Notes: generated by a model not told the origin, from the letters alone. A stretch of 64,000 nt of DNA from Nitrospiraceae bacterium (GCA_919902665.1 CAKKRK010000020.1:124001-188000); one strand, 5' to 3'; positions 20,125 through 29,448 are shown, counted from the first letter of the stretch. A program made the numbers and translations.

Positions 20125-20533
20125 AGGTGCTGACCTCTATTGATTCTTCAAACTCGCCCCGCAGCCACGAGACTTTGATCCGGATCTCCCGAACCAACTC
20201 CAATGGAGTAGGGGCGATCGTCCGTTTCCATCTGTACCCGACCGCTCTCGGAACTGCTTGGATGTTGGTTTGTACACCAAGCGGGAGGTTCAGGAACTCC
20301 CCGCTGGTTTCCCCGATCGCATATTGTCCTGAAAGTTCAGTCTCCAATAGTTTCTCTTGGGCCAACAGGGTGGCGGAGGTCAGTTCGGACGCTCTCTCTT
20401 GAAGTTCCAGGTCGAAATTCCTGAGGCCAAGCAGAATCGGGAGCGCGATTGCCAGCAGGGCGATGGCGAGTAGCACTTCGAGTAGCGTGAATCCATCTTC
20501 GTTAGGCTTGGCTCGATGTCCATCGTGGGCCAT
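20096..20533 (-). CDS. gspI: Type II secretion minor pseudopilin GspI
   Basis: DGFTLLEVLLAIALLAIALPILLGL prepilin motif; order in operon. Confidence 0.85.
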   Translation of the reverse strand: MAHDGHRAKPNEDGFTLLEVLLAIALLAIALPILLGLRNFDLELQERASELTSATLLAQEKLLETELSGQYAIGETSGEFLNLPLGVQTNIQAVPRAVGYRWKRTIAPTPLELVREIRIKVSWLRGEFEESIEVSTYVFAGRSTF

Positions 20534-20542
20534 TGCAATCTA

Positions 20543-21232
20543 CTACTGGTTCGGAACCAACCCTCTCTGCGAGGCTCCCGCCCCTCCTTGCTGGTTTGCC
20601 TTCAAGAGCAACCGGACTCGGTCGGGGATGATTGGGTTTAGGGGAGGGTCGAGTCGTTCATCGCTGACCCGAATTCTTCCTGTCAATGAATCGATCGCCA
20701 GTCCCAAGAGATTGTTCTTCGCATCCATCAGATACAGTGTGACCGGCTCAATCCGGCCATTGGCGAAGAAGGACACGTCGACACGTCCAGAAAATCGTTT
20801 GTCTTGGCCGATGGAGACCTCCGTAAATCGGATTGATTCCGGGAGCGTACGAGGGATCTTCCAGGCAGGATCAAGCGGGATCCGCTCCTCCTTGCCCTCC
20901 ACCAGCATCATCCAGTAGGTTCCCTGATCGATGTCGAGGTAGAGCTTCAGGGGCTTTTGGCTCGTGGTCGCCAGCCCTTGAACGGTTCGAAGGACGCCGA
21001 CCAGTTTCCGTCCTGTAGAGCTCAAGTCCTCGGTAAGACTGATCCGCGGGAAGACGACGGCCACGACAACAGTCAGGAGAAACAGGACGATCAGCATTTC
21101 GAGGATGGTGAAGCCTGTTGCAACGCGTAAGGGGTGAGAGGTGAAGGGTGAGGGGGATGGATGAAGGCATACGGCACGGCATAAGCCGTCACGCGGGGGT
21201 GTCTTCTCCAGTGACCAATAGCCGGTGACCAT
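20543..21232 (-). CDS. gspH: Type II secretion minor pseudopilin GspH (long repeat-bearing leader)
   Basis: ATGFTILEMLIVLFLLTVVVAVVFPRISL prepilin motif; leader encodes LHPSPSPFTSHPLR. Confidence 0.82.
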   Translation of the reverse strand: MVTGYWSLEKTPPRDGLCRAVCLHPSPSPFTSHPLRVATGFTILEMLIVLFLLTVVVAVVFPRISLTEDLSSTGRKLVGVLRTVQGLATTSQKPLKLYLDIDQGTYWMMLVEGKEERIPLDPAWKIPRTLPESIRFTEVSIGQDKRFSGRVDVSFFANGRIEPVTLYLMDAKNNLLGLAIDSLTGRIRVSDERLDPPLNPIIPDRVRLLLKANQQGGAGASQRGLVPNQ

Positions 21233-21239
21233 TACCGTC

Positions 21240-21836
21240 CTATTCTTTGTCGAGGTTCCAATTGGTGATGTCGGCGTTCACGCCCTCCCCACCGACCTCG
21301 CCGTCCGTTCCAAGGGAGGTGATTTCGTACTCCACTTTGTACTCTCCTCGTTGGACCGGGCTGAGATATTTATAGGGATTGCTCCAGGGATCTTCCGGCA
21401 GCTTGGGCAGATATCCTCCGAGCTTCCATTTCTTCGGGATCACTCCGACGGCGGGCTTTTCAACGAGCGACTTGAGGCCCTGTTCGGTGGAGGGATAGAC
21501 ACCGTTATCCAGTTTATAGAGTTGCAGCGCTCCCTCGATATTACGAATCTGGACCTTAGCCGCCGTGCGCTTGGCGTCATCTGTTCTGCCCATGATGCGT
21601 GGGACGACCAGGGCTGCGAGAATGGCCAAGATGGCCACGACGACCATGATCTCGATGAAGGTGAAGGCCTGTTCCTCGTAGAAACGACGGCGTGACGAGT
21701 GTTGGGTGCTGAGTGCTGGGTGAAGACTGGAAGCTCCCTGCGTTCTTCTCCACATCATGATCATGGGCCAATGGTTTCGCTGCTCTCGTGTGCTCATCGA
21801 ATGCCTCCCTGTTCCTTTCTGCCTATCACGCATCAC
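21240..21836 (-). CDS. gspG: Type II secretion major pseudopilin GspG
   Basis: AFTFIEIMVVVAILAILAALVVPRIMGRTDDAKRTAAKVQIRNIEGALQLYKLDNGVYPSTEQGLKSLVEKP. Confidence 0.95.
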   Translation of the reverse strand: MMRDRQKGTGRHSMSTREQRNHWPMIMMWRRTQGASSLHPALSTQHSSRRRFYEEQAFTFIEIMVVVAILAILAALVVPRIMGRTDDAKRTAAKVQIRNIEGALQLYKLDNGVYPSTEQGLKSLVEKPAVGVIPKKWKLGGYLPKLPEDPWSNPYKYLSPVQRGEYKVEYEITSLGTDGEVGGEGVNADITNWNLDKE

Positions 21837-21855
21837 CCCTTCACAGAAGACTGTT

Positions 21856-23094
21856 TTATCGAACCATCTGGCCCATTTCGAAGATGGGCAAGAGAATCGC
21901 GACGACGATGAAGAGGACGACGGCGCCCATGGCTAGGATCATGACCGGCTCCATGAGCGAGGTCAAGCGGGCGATGACCCGTTCCACTTCTCCGTCGTAG
22001 ATTTGACTCACTCGGCGCAACATCTCCTCCATCTCGCCGCTCTTTTCACCGACGGCGATCATGTGGGTGACCAGGGCCGGAAATTCGCCGCTTCGCTTGA
22101 GCGGATCGGCGATCGTCTCGCCCTCGCGGATATTCTGCCGTGCCGCTTCGACCGTTTCTTCCAGCACGCGATTGTTCATGACGCGTTTCGAGACATCCAT
22201 CGCGTCGAGCAGCTGAACCCCGCTGGCCAACATCGTGGCCAGCGTGCTGGTGAGTCTGGAAATGGACACCATCCGCGCGACGTCTCCGATCAAGGGGAGT
22301 CTCAGGATCATCCGGTCCGCCATCATGCACCCAGCTCCGGTCCGAATGAACCGTCGTGCCATATAGAGGCCTCCGAGGAGAACCCCGACCAATACCATCC
22401 AGTAGTCGGCAAAGAACTGGCTGATGGACATCAAGGCGACCGTCGGCCACGGCAAGGCTTGTTTCTGTTGCGCGAACACCATCGTAATCTTGGGAACGAC
22501 AAACGTAATGAGGAAAAAGAGGATCGCCGACCCGATCACGAGCATGATGAGCGGGTAGAGCATCGCATTGGTGACTTTGTTCCTCAGGGCCAGTTGTTTC
22601 TCCAAGAACTCTGTAAGCCGGAACAGAATCTGATCCAGCGCACCACTGGTCTCGCCGGCTCGTACCATGTGCACATAGATCGGAGAGAAATCCTTCCCGT
22701 ATGTCTCCAAGACGGCACTCAATGCTTTCCCCCCCCGGACTTGCTCTCGGATATCGGCGAGGAGCGCCTTGATGGGTTTCTTCTCGGCTTGGTCCACTAA
22801 GACGCCGAGGGCTTCGACCAACGGAAGGCCGGCTACGAGCAGTGTCGCAAACTGCCTGGTCAGGAGGGCCAGGTCGGTGGAGGCGAGAGTGGCCGATCGG
22901 CCGATGGATCGCTCGGTGCGGCCGGGGGATTGTTCTTGCGAGTGGGGCGGGGCTTGGCCCTGCTCGACAACATCGGTCGGATAGACGCCCTCTTTCCTCA
23001 GTTTGAGGCGGGCGACCTTGGGGTTCTCCGCATCGATGATCCCGGTTGTGGTTCCGCCGTCGTTTCGGTAGCCCTGGTATTGATAGACCGGCAT
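21856..23094 (-). CDS. gspF: Type II secretion inner-membrane protein GspF
   Basis: LALLTRQFATLLVAGLPLVEALGVLVDQ...SGEMEEMLRRVSQIYDGEVERVIARLTSLMEPVMI. Confidence 0.95.
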   Translation of the reverse strand: MPVYQYQGYRNDGGTTTGIIDAENPKVARLKLRKEGVYPTDVVEQGQAPPHSQEQSPGRTERSIGRSATLASTDLALLTRQFATLLVAGLPLVEALGVLVDQAEKKPIKALLADIREQVRGGKALSAVLETYGKDFSPIYVHMVRAGETSGALDQILFRLTEFLEKQLALRNKVTNAMLYPLIMLVIGSAILFFLITFVVPKITMVFAQQKQALPWPTVALMSISQFFADYWMVLVGVLLGGLYMARRFIRTGAGCMMADRMILRLPLIGDVARMVSISRLTSTLATMLASGVQLLDAMDVSKRVMNNRVLEETVEAARQNIREGETIADPLKRSGEFPALVTHMIAVGEKSGEMEEMLRRVSQIYDGEVERVIARLTSLMEPVMILAMGAVVLFIVVAILLPIFEMGQMVR

Positions 23095-23191
23095 GATCAG
23101 CAGACTCCGGATGCATCAGGCTGGACCGACCGGTGCCCGACAGTCCATGATCGAACCGGCTCGAGGAGACGGTCAGTGCCTCGGTGCCACA

Positions 23192-24943
23192 TTAGTCGAC
23201 GTCGATTTCCTGTTGCGTGATCCGCATGACTTCTTCCAGCGTGGTCTGGCCTTGGAGGACGCGTTGGGCACCCTCCTGTTTCAACGTCACCATGCCGTTC
23301 GTGATCGCGGCGTGTTTGATGGCTGTCGAGTCGGCTTTGCTGCCGATGAGCCGCCGAATGTCGTCGTTGAGCACCATGAGCTCAAAAATTCCGATGCGCC
23401 CGCGATAGCCGGTTTGGGAACAGGCGGCACATCCGGCTCCTCGATAGAGGGTCACGGTGGACCCAGGCGCGACGTCCAAACGACTGAGTTCTTCATCGCT
23501 TGGCGCATAGGGACGCTTGCAGTCCGGACAAATTCTTCTCAGCAGGCGTTGGGCCAGGACCGCCACGACCGACGAGGCGACCAGAAACGGTTCGATCCCC
23601 ATATCAATCAGACGGGTGGCGGCGCTCGCCGCATCGTTCGTATGCAGGGTGGAAAACACCAAGTGTCCGGTGAGGGAGGCATGAATGGCGATCTCCGCCG
23701 TTTCGCGGTCTCGAATCTCACCGATCATGATGACATCAGGGTCTTGCCGGAGAATCGAGCGCAGTCCGGCGGCAAACGACAAGTTGATCTTGGGGTTCAC
23801 TTGCATCTGTCCGATGCCGAGCAGTTGGTACTCCACGGGATCTTCGACCGTGATGATATTCTTGTCCGGCGCATTGATATGGCTCAGGGCGGCATAGAGG
23901 GTTGTGGTTTTGCCGCTTCCCGTGGGGCCGGTTACGAGAATAATCCCGTGCGCCAATTGGATCAGTTGATGGATCACGGCCAGTCGCTCTTTGGAGAAGC
24001 CCATTTCCGAGAGGTTCAGCAGGCGGTTTTCCTTCTCCAGTAATCGCAAGACGACCCGCTCGCCGTGCGAGGTGGGTAAGACCGAGACTCGAAGGTCGAC
24101 ATCTTTCCCGGAGGTTCGGATGGCGAACCGGCCGTCTTGGGGCAAGCGCTTCTCGGCAATGTTGAGACCGGCCATGATCTTGAGGCGCGCGATAATGCTG
24201 GCTTGCAAATGTTTGGGTGGTGTAAGGACTGGATAGAGCACGCCGTCGATGCGATACCTCACCACCAACCCTCGCTCGAACGATTCGAAATGGATGTCGC
24301 TCGCTCGTTGTCGAACCGCTTGAAACAGCACCGAGTTGACTAATCGAATGATCGGCGCTTCGTCGGTGGCATCCAGCAAGTCTTGCGGTTCATCGAGTTC
24401 GTGTGCGAGTTGGTCGAGGCTCTGGTTGGCCGCGATGTCTTCCATCACTTGTTCCGCACCGGCCGGATTGGCAATTTCGTCGTAGGCTCGGTTCAAGCAG
24501 GCCAGTAGCGCGACACTGGTGGTCAAGATCGGTTTAATCGGTTTGCCCAACAGTAATCGAAGGTCGTCCAGCGCGACGGTTTCCAGAGGATCGGTGGATG
24601 CGGTCAGAATAGCCCCTTCTTCATATCGGAGCGGCAAGACTCGATAGCGTCGACAAAACGCGATGGGGATTTTCTTAATCAGTTCGTGATCCACATGGGT
24701 GGTGTCGAGCTGAGGCATCCAGGACATCTCAAATTGTTGGGCGAGCGCCTCGAGCACCTGCTCTTCCCTCAGGAGGCGCAGATGCAGCAGCACTTCTCCC
24801 AGCAGGCCACCTTTTTCGTGCTGGTAGGCTAAGGCCTCCTCAAGTTTTGAGTCCAAGAGATTGAACTTTTCCTCAAGAATACGTCCCAAGAGCGGGCGAT
24901 GAACGCGAGGAATGGACTGATCGTTGTCGAGCTGTTCGGACAA
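23192..24943 (-). CDS. gspE: Type II secretion ATPase GspE with N-terminal MshEN-type domain
   Basis: GPTGSGKTTTLYAAL Walker A, CPDCKRPY...CAAC zinc motif, N-terminus LLGRILEEKFNLLDSKLEEALAYQ-HEKGG-LLGEVLLHLRLLREEQVLEALAQQ. Confidence 0.95.
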   Translation of the reverse strand: MSEQLDNDQSIPRVHRPLLGRILEEKFNLLDSKLEEALAYQHEKGGLLGEVLLHLRLLREEQVLEALAQQFEMSWMPQLDTTHVDHELIKKIPIAFCRRYRVLPLRYEEGAILTASTDPLETVALDDLRLLLGKPIKPILTTSVALLACLNRAYDEIANPAGAEQVMEDIAANQSLDQLAHELDEPQDLLDATDEAPIIRLVNSVLFQAVRQRASDIHFESFERGLVVRYRIDGVLYPVLTPPKHLQASIIARLKIMAGLNIAEKRLPQDGRFAIRTSGKDVDLRVSVLPTSHGERVVLRLLEKENRLLNLSEMGFSKERLAVIHQLIQLAHGIILVTGPTGSGKTTTLYAALSHINAPDKNIITVEDPVEYQLLGIGQMQVNPKINLSFAAGLRSILRQDPDVIMIGEIRDRETAEIAIHASLTGHLVFSTLHTNDAASAATRLIDMGIEPFLVASSVVAVLAQRLLRRICPDCKRPYAPSDEELSRLDVAPGSTVTLYRGAGCAACSQTGYRGRIGIFELMVLNDDIRRLIGSKADSTAIKHAAITNGMVTLKQEGAQRVLQGQTTLEEVMRITQQEIDVD

Positions 24944-25136
24944 TTTACCCTGACCTCTTCTGCCTGGAGACCCGCGCCATTATTGGTTGTTTCTCCACTC
25001 TGCCACTATCTCGCTCGTAAAGATACTCTCCCTTCCAACGGCCTGGCAAGGACAGCTCGCCTTCCTTGCGTGCCATGAAGGCGTTGAAGAGTGCCAGTTG
25101 ACAGGAATACGAAGGGGCAGCGTGCTGACTGTCGTG

Positions 25137-26024
25137 TCAGCGAAGCTCGTACGTAATCGTCGAGCGCTGATTGTTCCGGAGCATGTCGAGCTTGACGATC
25201 TGCTCATTCTTCAGTTGTTGCAATAAATTCAACATGGTACTGGGATCGCGAATATCGACTCCATTGACTCGCTGCAGGACATCTCCCGTCTGGACCCCAA
25301 TTTTTTCATAGAAACTGGTCGGTGCAATATAGTCCAGGCGAAACCCGTTGACGCTTCCGTTTACCATATGTGGTGCGGCTCTGGCTTGAGATAAAAGTTT
25401 CGGCAGATCGCTCATGGCCTGCTCCACTTCACGGCGGTCGACGACTTTGCGGAGCGGAACGCCGGCGGTTGGTTGCTGAACGGCAGACGGCGGGGTACCA
25501 GTAGCACCGCCTGGTACCGGTGGGTGCTCCAACAGCGCCAGCTCTAATAATTCCTCTAGGTCGCCCTGGCGGACCAAGATTCCATTCCGCCGAATCTCAC
25601 TCACTTCTCCAAGATCAAGGATTTGATCATGGACACGATACAGGGCCTGTTGTTTGGAGGCCATCTCCTCGACGATCGCAAAGACACCGCGCTGATCGCC
25701 AAACACGATACCGAGCAAGCGCATCCTGGCCGCTAAGCCGAGCGACGCTCGAACTGGGGTTCCGGAGGGTCCTCGACCGTTTGCATTCGTGACTCCACTC
25801 TGCGGCGCGGTGGGGAGGACGAACAGGCCGCTGGAGCGCACATCCTCCACTGCCTGGGTCGGTGAATAGGAGGCGAGTAACGACGAGCCAGTCGATTGTG
25901 TCTCACCGGATGCCACCGAATGTGTCGGAATCACATATAATGCATCGGCAACAAAGGCATTGATAGAGTGGGCGATTAGGAGACCACTTCCGACCAGACA
26001 GATGAAGAGCCCGATGCGACGCAT
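25137..26024 (-). CDS. gspC: Type II secretion protein GspC (HR + PDZ domain)
   Basis: N-terminal TM (MRRIGLFICLVGSGLLIAHSINAF), PDZ (YEKIGVQTGDVLQRVNGVDIRDPSTMLNLLQQLKN). Confidence 0.85.
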   Translation of the reverse strand: MRRIGLFICLVGSGLLIAHSINAFVADALYVIPTHSVASGETQSTGSSLLASYSPTQAVEDVRSSGLFVLPTAPQSGVTNANGRGPSGTPVRASLGLAARMRLLGIVFGDQRGVFAIVEEMASKQQALYRVHDQILDLGEVSEIRRNGILVRQGDLEELLELALLEHPPVPGGATGTPPSAVQQPTAGVPLRKVVDRREVEQAMSDLPKLLSQARAAPHMVNGSVNGFRLDYIAPTSFYEKIGVQTGDVLQRVNGVDIRDPSTMLNLLQQLKNEQIVKLDMLRNNQRSTITYELR

Positions 26025-26189
26025 ATGTTGATGAGGGATTGGTGGCACGATATGTTCTCTGGTTCTACCTGCCTCATGGTACATGGCCCATATTGGTGGC
26101 CGCAAGAATCTTTTGGCAACTTCTTTTAGGTCATGAGTAGACAAAGGGACCGAAGCACGCAATAATCTCTTCCTTGCCTAATCATTCTG

Positions 26190-26599
26190 GTGCTCATCCG
26201 GAAATGCGTGGCAGACAGGGACGAGGGACAGGCTTCGATGACGCTTTGGGGAGATGGGTCGCCGAGCCGGGGGTTTTTATATGTCGAGGATGCGGCCGAG
26301 GGCGTTCTTTTAGCGGCTGAACAGTATGAGGGGAGTCTCCCTGTCAACTTGTGGACAGGGGAAGAAATCGCTATCCGTGATTTAGCGACCCTGATTGCTA
26401 CCGAAGTTGGCTTTGCAGGACACATTCAATGGGATACCTCCAAGCCGAACGGACAGCCGTAGCGCTGTCTGGAGGTGAGTCGAGCCAAGCTAAGCAGCTT
26501 TTTTAATTTCAAGCTCAACACGGCTTGCGCGACGGGTTGAAAAAGACGGTCCAGTGGTTTCACGCCAATTGTAAGACGATACGGGAAGTGCAGTTCTGA
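26190..26599 (+). pseudogene. Decayed C-terminal fragment of GDP-L-fucose synthase / NAD-dependent epimerase
   Basis: GDGSPSRGFLYVEDAAEGVLLAAEQYEGSLPVNLWTGEEIAIRDLATLIATEVGF...WDTSKPNGQP* then RCLEVSRAK and, after a frameshift, GLRDGLKKTVQWFHANCKTIREVQF*; N-terminal catalytic half absent. Confidence 0.8.
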
Positions 26600-26760
26600 C
26601 AGGATGGTGAAAAAGTCTGCCAGCGGCGTTGCCTGTCTTGCCGAACCGGTCCGCGCAGGCAGGTCGTATCGCTCAGGGGCTCACTATACCGAAGCATACG
26701 TCTCAAAGTCTTTCAAGATAGATCGATTGGAATTATGCCCGAGTTGAGATGAGGTGAACA

Positions 26761-27864
26761 GTGAAGCGTATCGATATCATTGCCGGAGCCAGGCCCAACT
26801 TCATGAAGATCGCCCCGATCATCGATGCCCTGAAGGCAGCAGAGAAGCGCGGTGGCCCTCTACGGTACCGATTGATTCATACGGGCCAGCATTATGACCG
26901 TGCCATGTCAGGCAGCTTCTTTGAAGAACTTGGGATTCCTGATCCGGACATCAATCTCGAGGTGGGATCGGGTACTCAGGCTGAGCAAACTGCCGGGATT
27001 ATGGTCGGGTACGAGAAGGTCCTCTTGAAGGAGAGGAGTGACCTCTGTCTGGTTGTCGGTGATGTGACATCCACGATGGCCTGTTCCATCGCGGCGCGAA
27101 AACTGGGTGTGCCGGTGGCTCATGTCGAAGGCGGGATTCGGTCTGGGGATTGGACGATGCCGGAGGAAATCAACCGGGTGGTAACCGACTCCATTACCAA
27201 TTGGTTTTTTACAACGAGCGAAACGGCCAACGACCATTTACGCCGTGCCGGTGTCACCGACGATCGAATCTTTTTTGTGGGCAACACCATGATCGACACG
27301 TTGCTCAAACAGTTGCCTCGATTGCGTCAGCCGGCCTGCTGGGAGTCACTCACATTACAACCCGGTCACTATATGGTCATCACACTCCATCGTCCGGCCA
27401 ATGTGGATGGAGAACAACAATTGCTCCGACTGCTGCGAGCCATTGCCGATGGAACTAGCGGCCTGCCCGTTATCTTTCCGGTCCATCCCAGGACGGCTAA
27501 GAATCTGAGAGACACGGGGAATACGCTTCCGTCAATGCACTACGTCGATCCACTGGGCTATTTGGAATTCAACTATCTGGTGAAGCATGCCAAAGGTGTG
27601 ATCACCGACTCGGGAGGTATTACCGAGGAAACGACGGTACTTGGTGTGCCCTGTCTCACCCTGCGTGACAACACTGAACGTCCTGAGACCATCACCATCG
27701 GCACCAACGAACTGATCGGGACTGATCCGAGCAAGCTTCCTCCAGCACTCGGGCGATTGATGGCAGGACAATGGAAGAAAGGGGCGATCCCACCGCTGTG
27801 GGATGGCAAAGCGGCGGAGCGGATTGTGGAGCAGTTGGAGAGACTGCTGCTCACAGGTTGTTGA
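26761..27864 (+). CDS. wecB: UDP-N-acetylglucosamine 2-epimerase (non-hydrolysing)
   Basis: ARPNFMKIAPII, LIHTGQHYD, VVGDVTSTMACSIAARKLGVPVAHVEGGIRSGDWTMPEEINR, DSGGITEETTVLGVPCLTLRDNTERPET. Confidence 0.95.
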   Translation: MKRIDIIAGARPNFMKIAPIIDALKAAEKRGGPLRYRLIHTGQHYDRAMSGSFFEELGIPDPDINLEVGSGTQAEQTAGIMVGYEKVLLKERSDLCLVVGDVTSTMACSIAARKLGVPVAHVEGGIRSGDWTMPEEINRVVTDSITNWFFTTSETANDHLRRAGVTDDRIFFVGNTMIDTLLKQLPRLRQPACWESLTLQPGHYMVITLHRPANVDGEQQLLRLLRAIADGTSGLPVIFPVHPRTAKNLRDTGNTLPSMHYVDPLGYLEFNYLVKHAKGVITDSGGITEETTVLGVPCLTLRDNTERPETITIGTNELIGTDPSKLPPALGRLMAGQWKKGAIPPLWDGKAAERIVEQLERLLLTGC

Positions 27865-27973
27865 TACGGGACTGGCTCCGCAGTCTTCGGCGGTGCTTGT
27901 CCCAGTATCCTGATACTGATTCTGGAGGCATGGCATGAACACTGCGGCGAAGATCGTTGACCCTCGCGCCATG
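27654..27973 (+). repeat. Reference copy A of the wecB-3'-end repeat, extending ~110 bp past the stop codon into the next ORF
   Basis: aligns without gaps, ~320 bp, to 29338-29448 joined to 30893-31101. Confidence 0.85.
27903..27918. promoter_or_regulatory. Palindrome CAGTATC-CT-GATACTG upstream of DUF2442-like gene (candidate operator)
   Basis: perfect 7-bp arms; same 16-mer recurs at 31031-31046. Confidence 0.4.
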
Positions 27974-28216
27974 ACCGTTGAAGTCACCGACGATGAGATC
28001 ATTGCGCATTTGGTGGATGGACGGACAATCAGCGTACCGTTGGTCTGGTCATGGCGTTTATCGGAAGCAACTCAGGAGCAGCGACAACATTGGGAAATCC
28101 TTGGCGACGGTCAGGGGGTTCATTGGCCTGATATCGACGAAGATATCAGCGCTGAGGGCATGCTGCACGGAGCTCCGGCTCATCGTCCCAGAACATCCAC
28201 AGGACACGCGGCCTAA
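27935..28216 (+). CDS. DUF2442-like small protein (antitoxin-like)
   Basis: VTDDEIIAHLVDGRTISVPLVWSWRLSEATQEQRQHWEILGDGQGVHWPDIDEDISAEGML. Confidence 0.75.
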   Translation: MNTAAKIVDPRAMTVEVTDDEIIAHLVDGRTISVPLVWSWRLSEATQEQRQHWEILGDGQGVHWPDIDEDISAEGMLHGAPAHRPRTSTGHAA

Positions 28217-28294
28217 CCTGACTGAGCTCCTCACGCACAAACGCCGAGAAGGCTATCTGTAAGGAGGAGGCGGCAGAGAAACAATACTCCTGGG

Positions 28295-28505
28295 GAAGAA
28301 ACGGCGATCCTTTGCCACAACACCGAACGCCCTGAGACCATCACCATCGGCACCAATGAACTGATCGGTGCTGACCCGAGCAAACTGCCTCCGGCCCTGG
28401 CCGGATTGATGGCTGGACAGTGGAAGAAAGGCGCGATTCCGCAAAATGGGATGGGAAGGCGGCGGAACGGATCGCGGAGCAGTTGGAGCGGATACTGGCG
28501 AGAAC
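28295..28505 (+). pseudogene. Orphan wecB 3'-end copy B (internal deletion and frameshift)
   Basis: EETAIL-(~20 bp deletion)-HNTERPETITIGTNELIGADPSKLPPALAGLMAGQWKKGAIP-(frameshift)-AKWDGKAAERIAEQLERILA. Confidence 0.85.
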
Positions 28506-28678
28506 TGAGGTGGGGGTAAGCAGGAAGCGCGTGCTTCGGTCTTGCCTGATAGCGAGACTTCCCATAGAGTAGGAGCGGCCCGTGCGCCTGGTCTCGTCAC
28601 ACATGAGTAATACATGCAGCACAACACTGCCGCACAGCATCATCTGAATCGATGAACAGGGACTGAAACTCCGATGGC

Positions 28679-28918
28679 ATGGAGGAAACCATGAAGGAAT
28701 TGGATCGTATCACCATGGACCCAGCAGTCATGGGAGGGAAACCCTGTATCCGGGGTATGCGAGTGACCGTCGGGACTATCGTTGGCTTAATGGCGGCGGG
28801 GAAAGTGATTGAGGAGGTGTTGGCAGCCTATCCCTACATCGAACGGGAAGATATCTTGCAAGCCTTAACCTACGCAGCCTGGAGATCGGAAGAAAAGGAT
28901 CTTCCCTTGGTCTCCTGA
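28679..28918 (+). CDS. DUF433-family antitoxin-like protein
   Basis: ITMDPAVMGGKPCIRGMRVTVGTIVGLMAAGKVIEEVLAAYPYIEREDILQALTYAAW. Confidence 0.9.
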   Translation: MEETMKELDRITMDPAVMGGKPCIRGMRVTVGTIVGLMAAGKVIEEVLAAYPYIEREDILQALTYAAWRSEEKDLPLVS

Positions 28919-29283
28919 TGAAATTCCTCATCGATATGAATCTCTCGCCTGACTTGTTAGACCCATTCGCCGCAGAAGGGTGGGACGCTATGCACTGGGC
29001 GACCGTCGGCGAGCCTTGTGCTACCGATGACGTTATTATGAAATGGGCCAGAGACAATGCCTATGTGATCGTGACGCACGATCTTGATTTCTCAGCATTG
29101 CTCGCGGCAACACGGGCAATCGGCCCAAGCGTCATCCAAGTGCGCACACAGAATGTTCTGCCCGACGCGCTTCGAATCGTGCTCATCAATGCAATCAAGC
29201 AATTCCGCCGGGAACTCGAAGAAGGGGCGCTGATTTCCATTGACCTCCAACGCGCCAGAGCACGCGTCTTACCATTCGAATAG
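28918..29283 (+). CDS. DUF5615-family PIN-like toxin candidate
   Basis: MKFLIDMNLSPDLLDPFAAEGWDAMHW...VIVTHDLDFSALLA; ATGA overlap with the DUF433 gene. Confidence 0.88.
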   Translation: MKFLIDMNLSPDLLDPFAAEGWDAMHWATVGEPCATDDVIMKWARDNAYVIVTHDLDFSALLAATRAIGPSVIQVRTQNVLPDALRIVLINAIKQFRRELEEGALISIDLQRARARVLPFE

Positions 29284-29337
29284 TGGGGAAATCTAAGTGT
29301 TGCACAGGTCGTTCTTGAATAGGCTTCCTGCATCGTG

Positions 29338-29448
29338 CCTCACCTTGCGTGACAACACCGAGCGGCCTGAAACCATCACGATTGGCACCAATGAACTGAT
29401 CGGGACTGATCCAAGCAAGCTTCCACCCGCGCTGGCGCGATTGATGTC
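29338..29448 (+). pseudogene. Orphan wecB 3'-end copy C (5' half, interrupted by IS element)
   Basis: CLTLRDNTERPETITIGTNELIGTDPSKLPPALARLM; continues at 30893 after removal of the IS. Confidence 0.85.

Noticed and set aside
22046-23116. 356-aa ORF overlapping gspF in another - frame
   Set aside because: Shadow of GspF; composition skewed to Arg/Ser/Pro and no recognisable domain.
23093-24043. 316-aa + strand ORF opposite gspE
   Set aside because: Antisense shadow of the GspE ATPase core.
24960-25136. Hidden gspD remnant between gspE and gspC
   Set aside because: Translating the spacer on the - strand gives no secretin-like sequence; too short to call a remnant.
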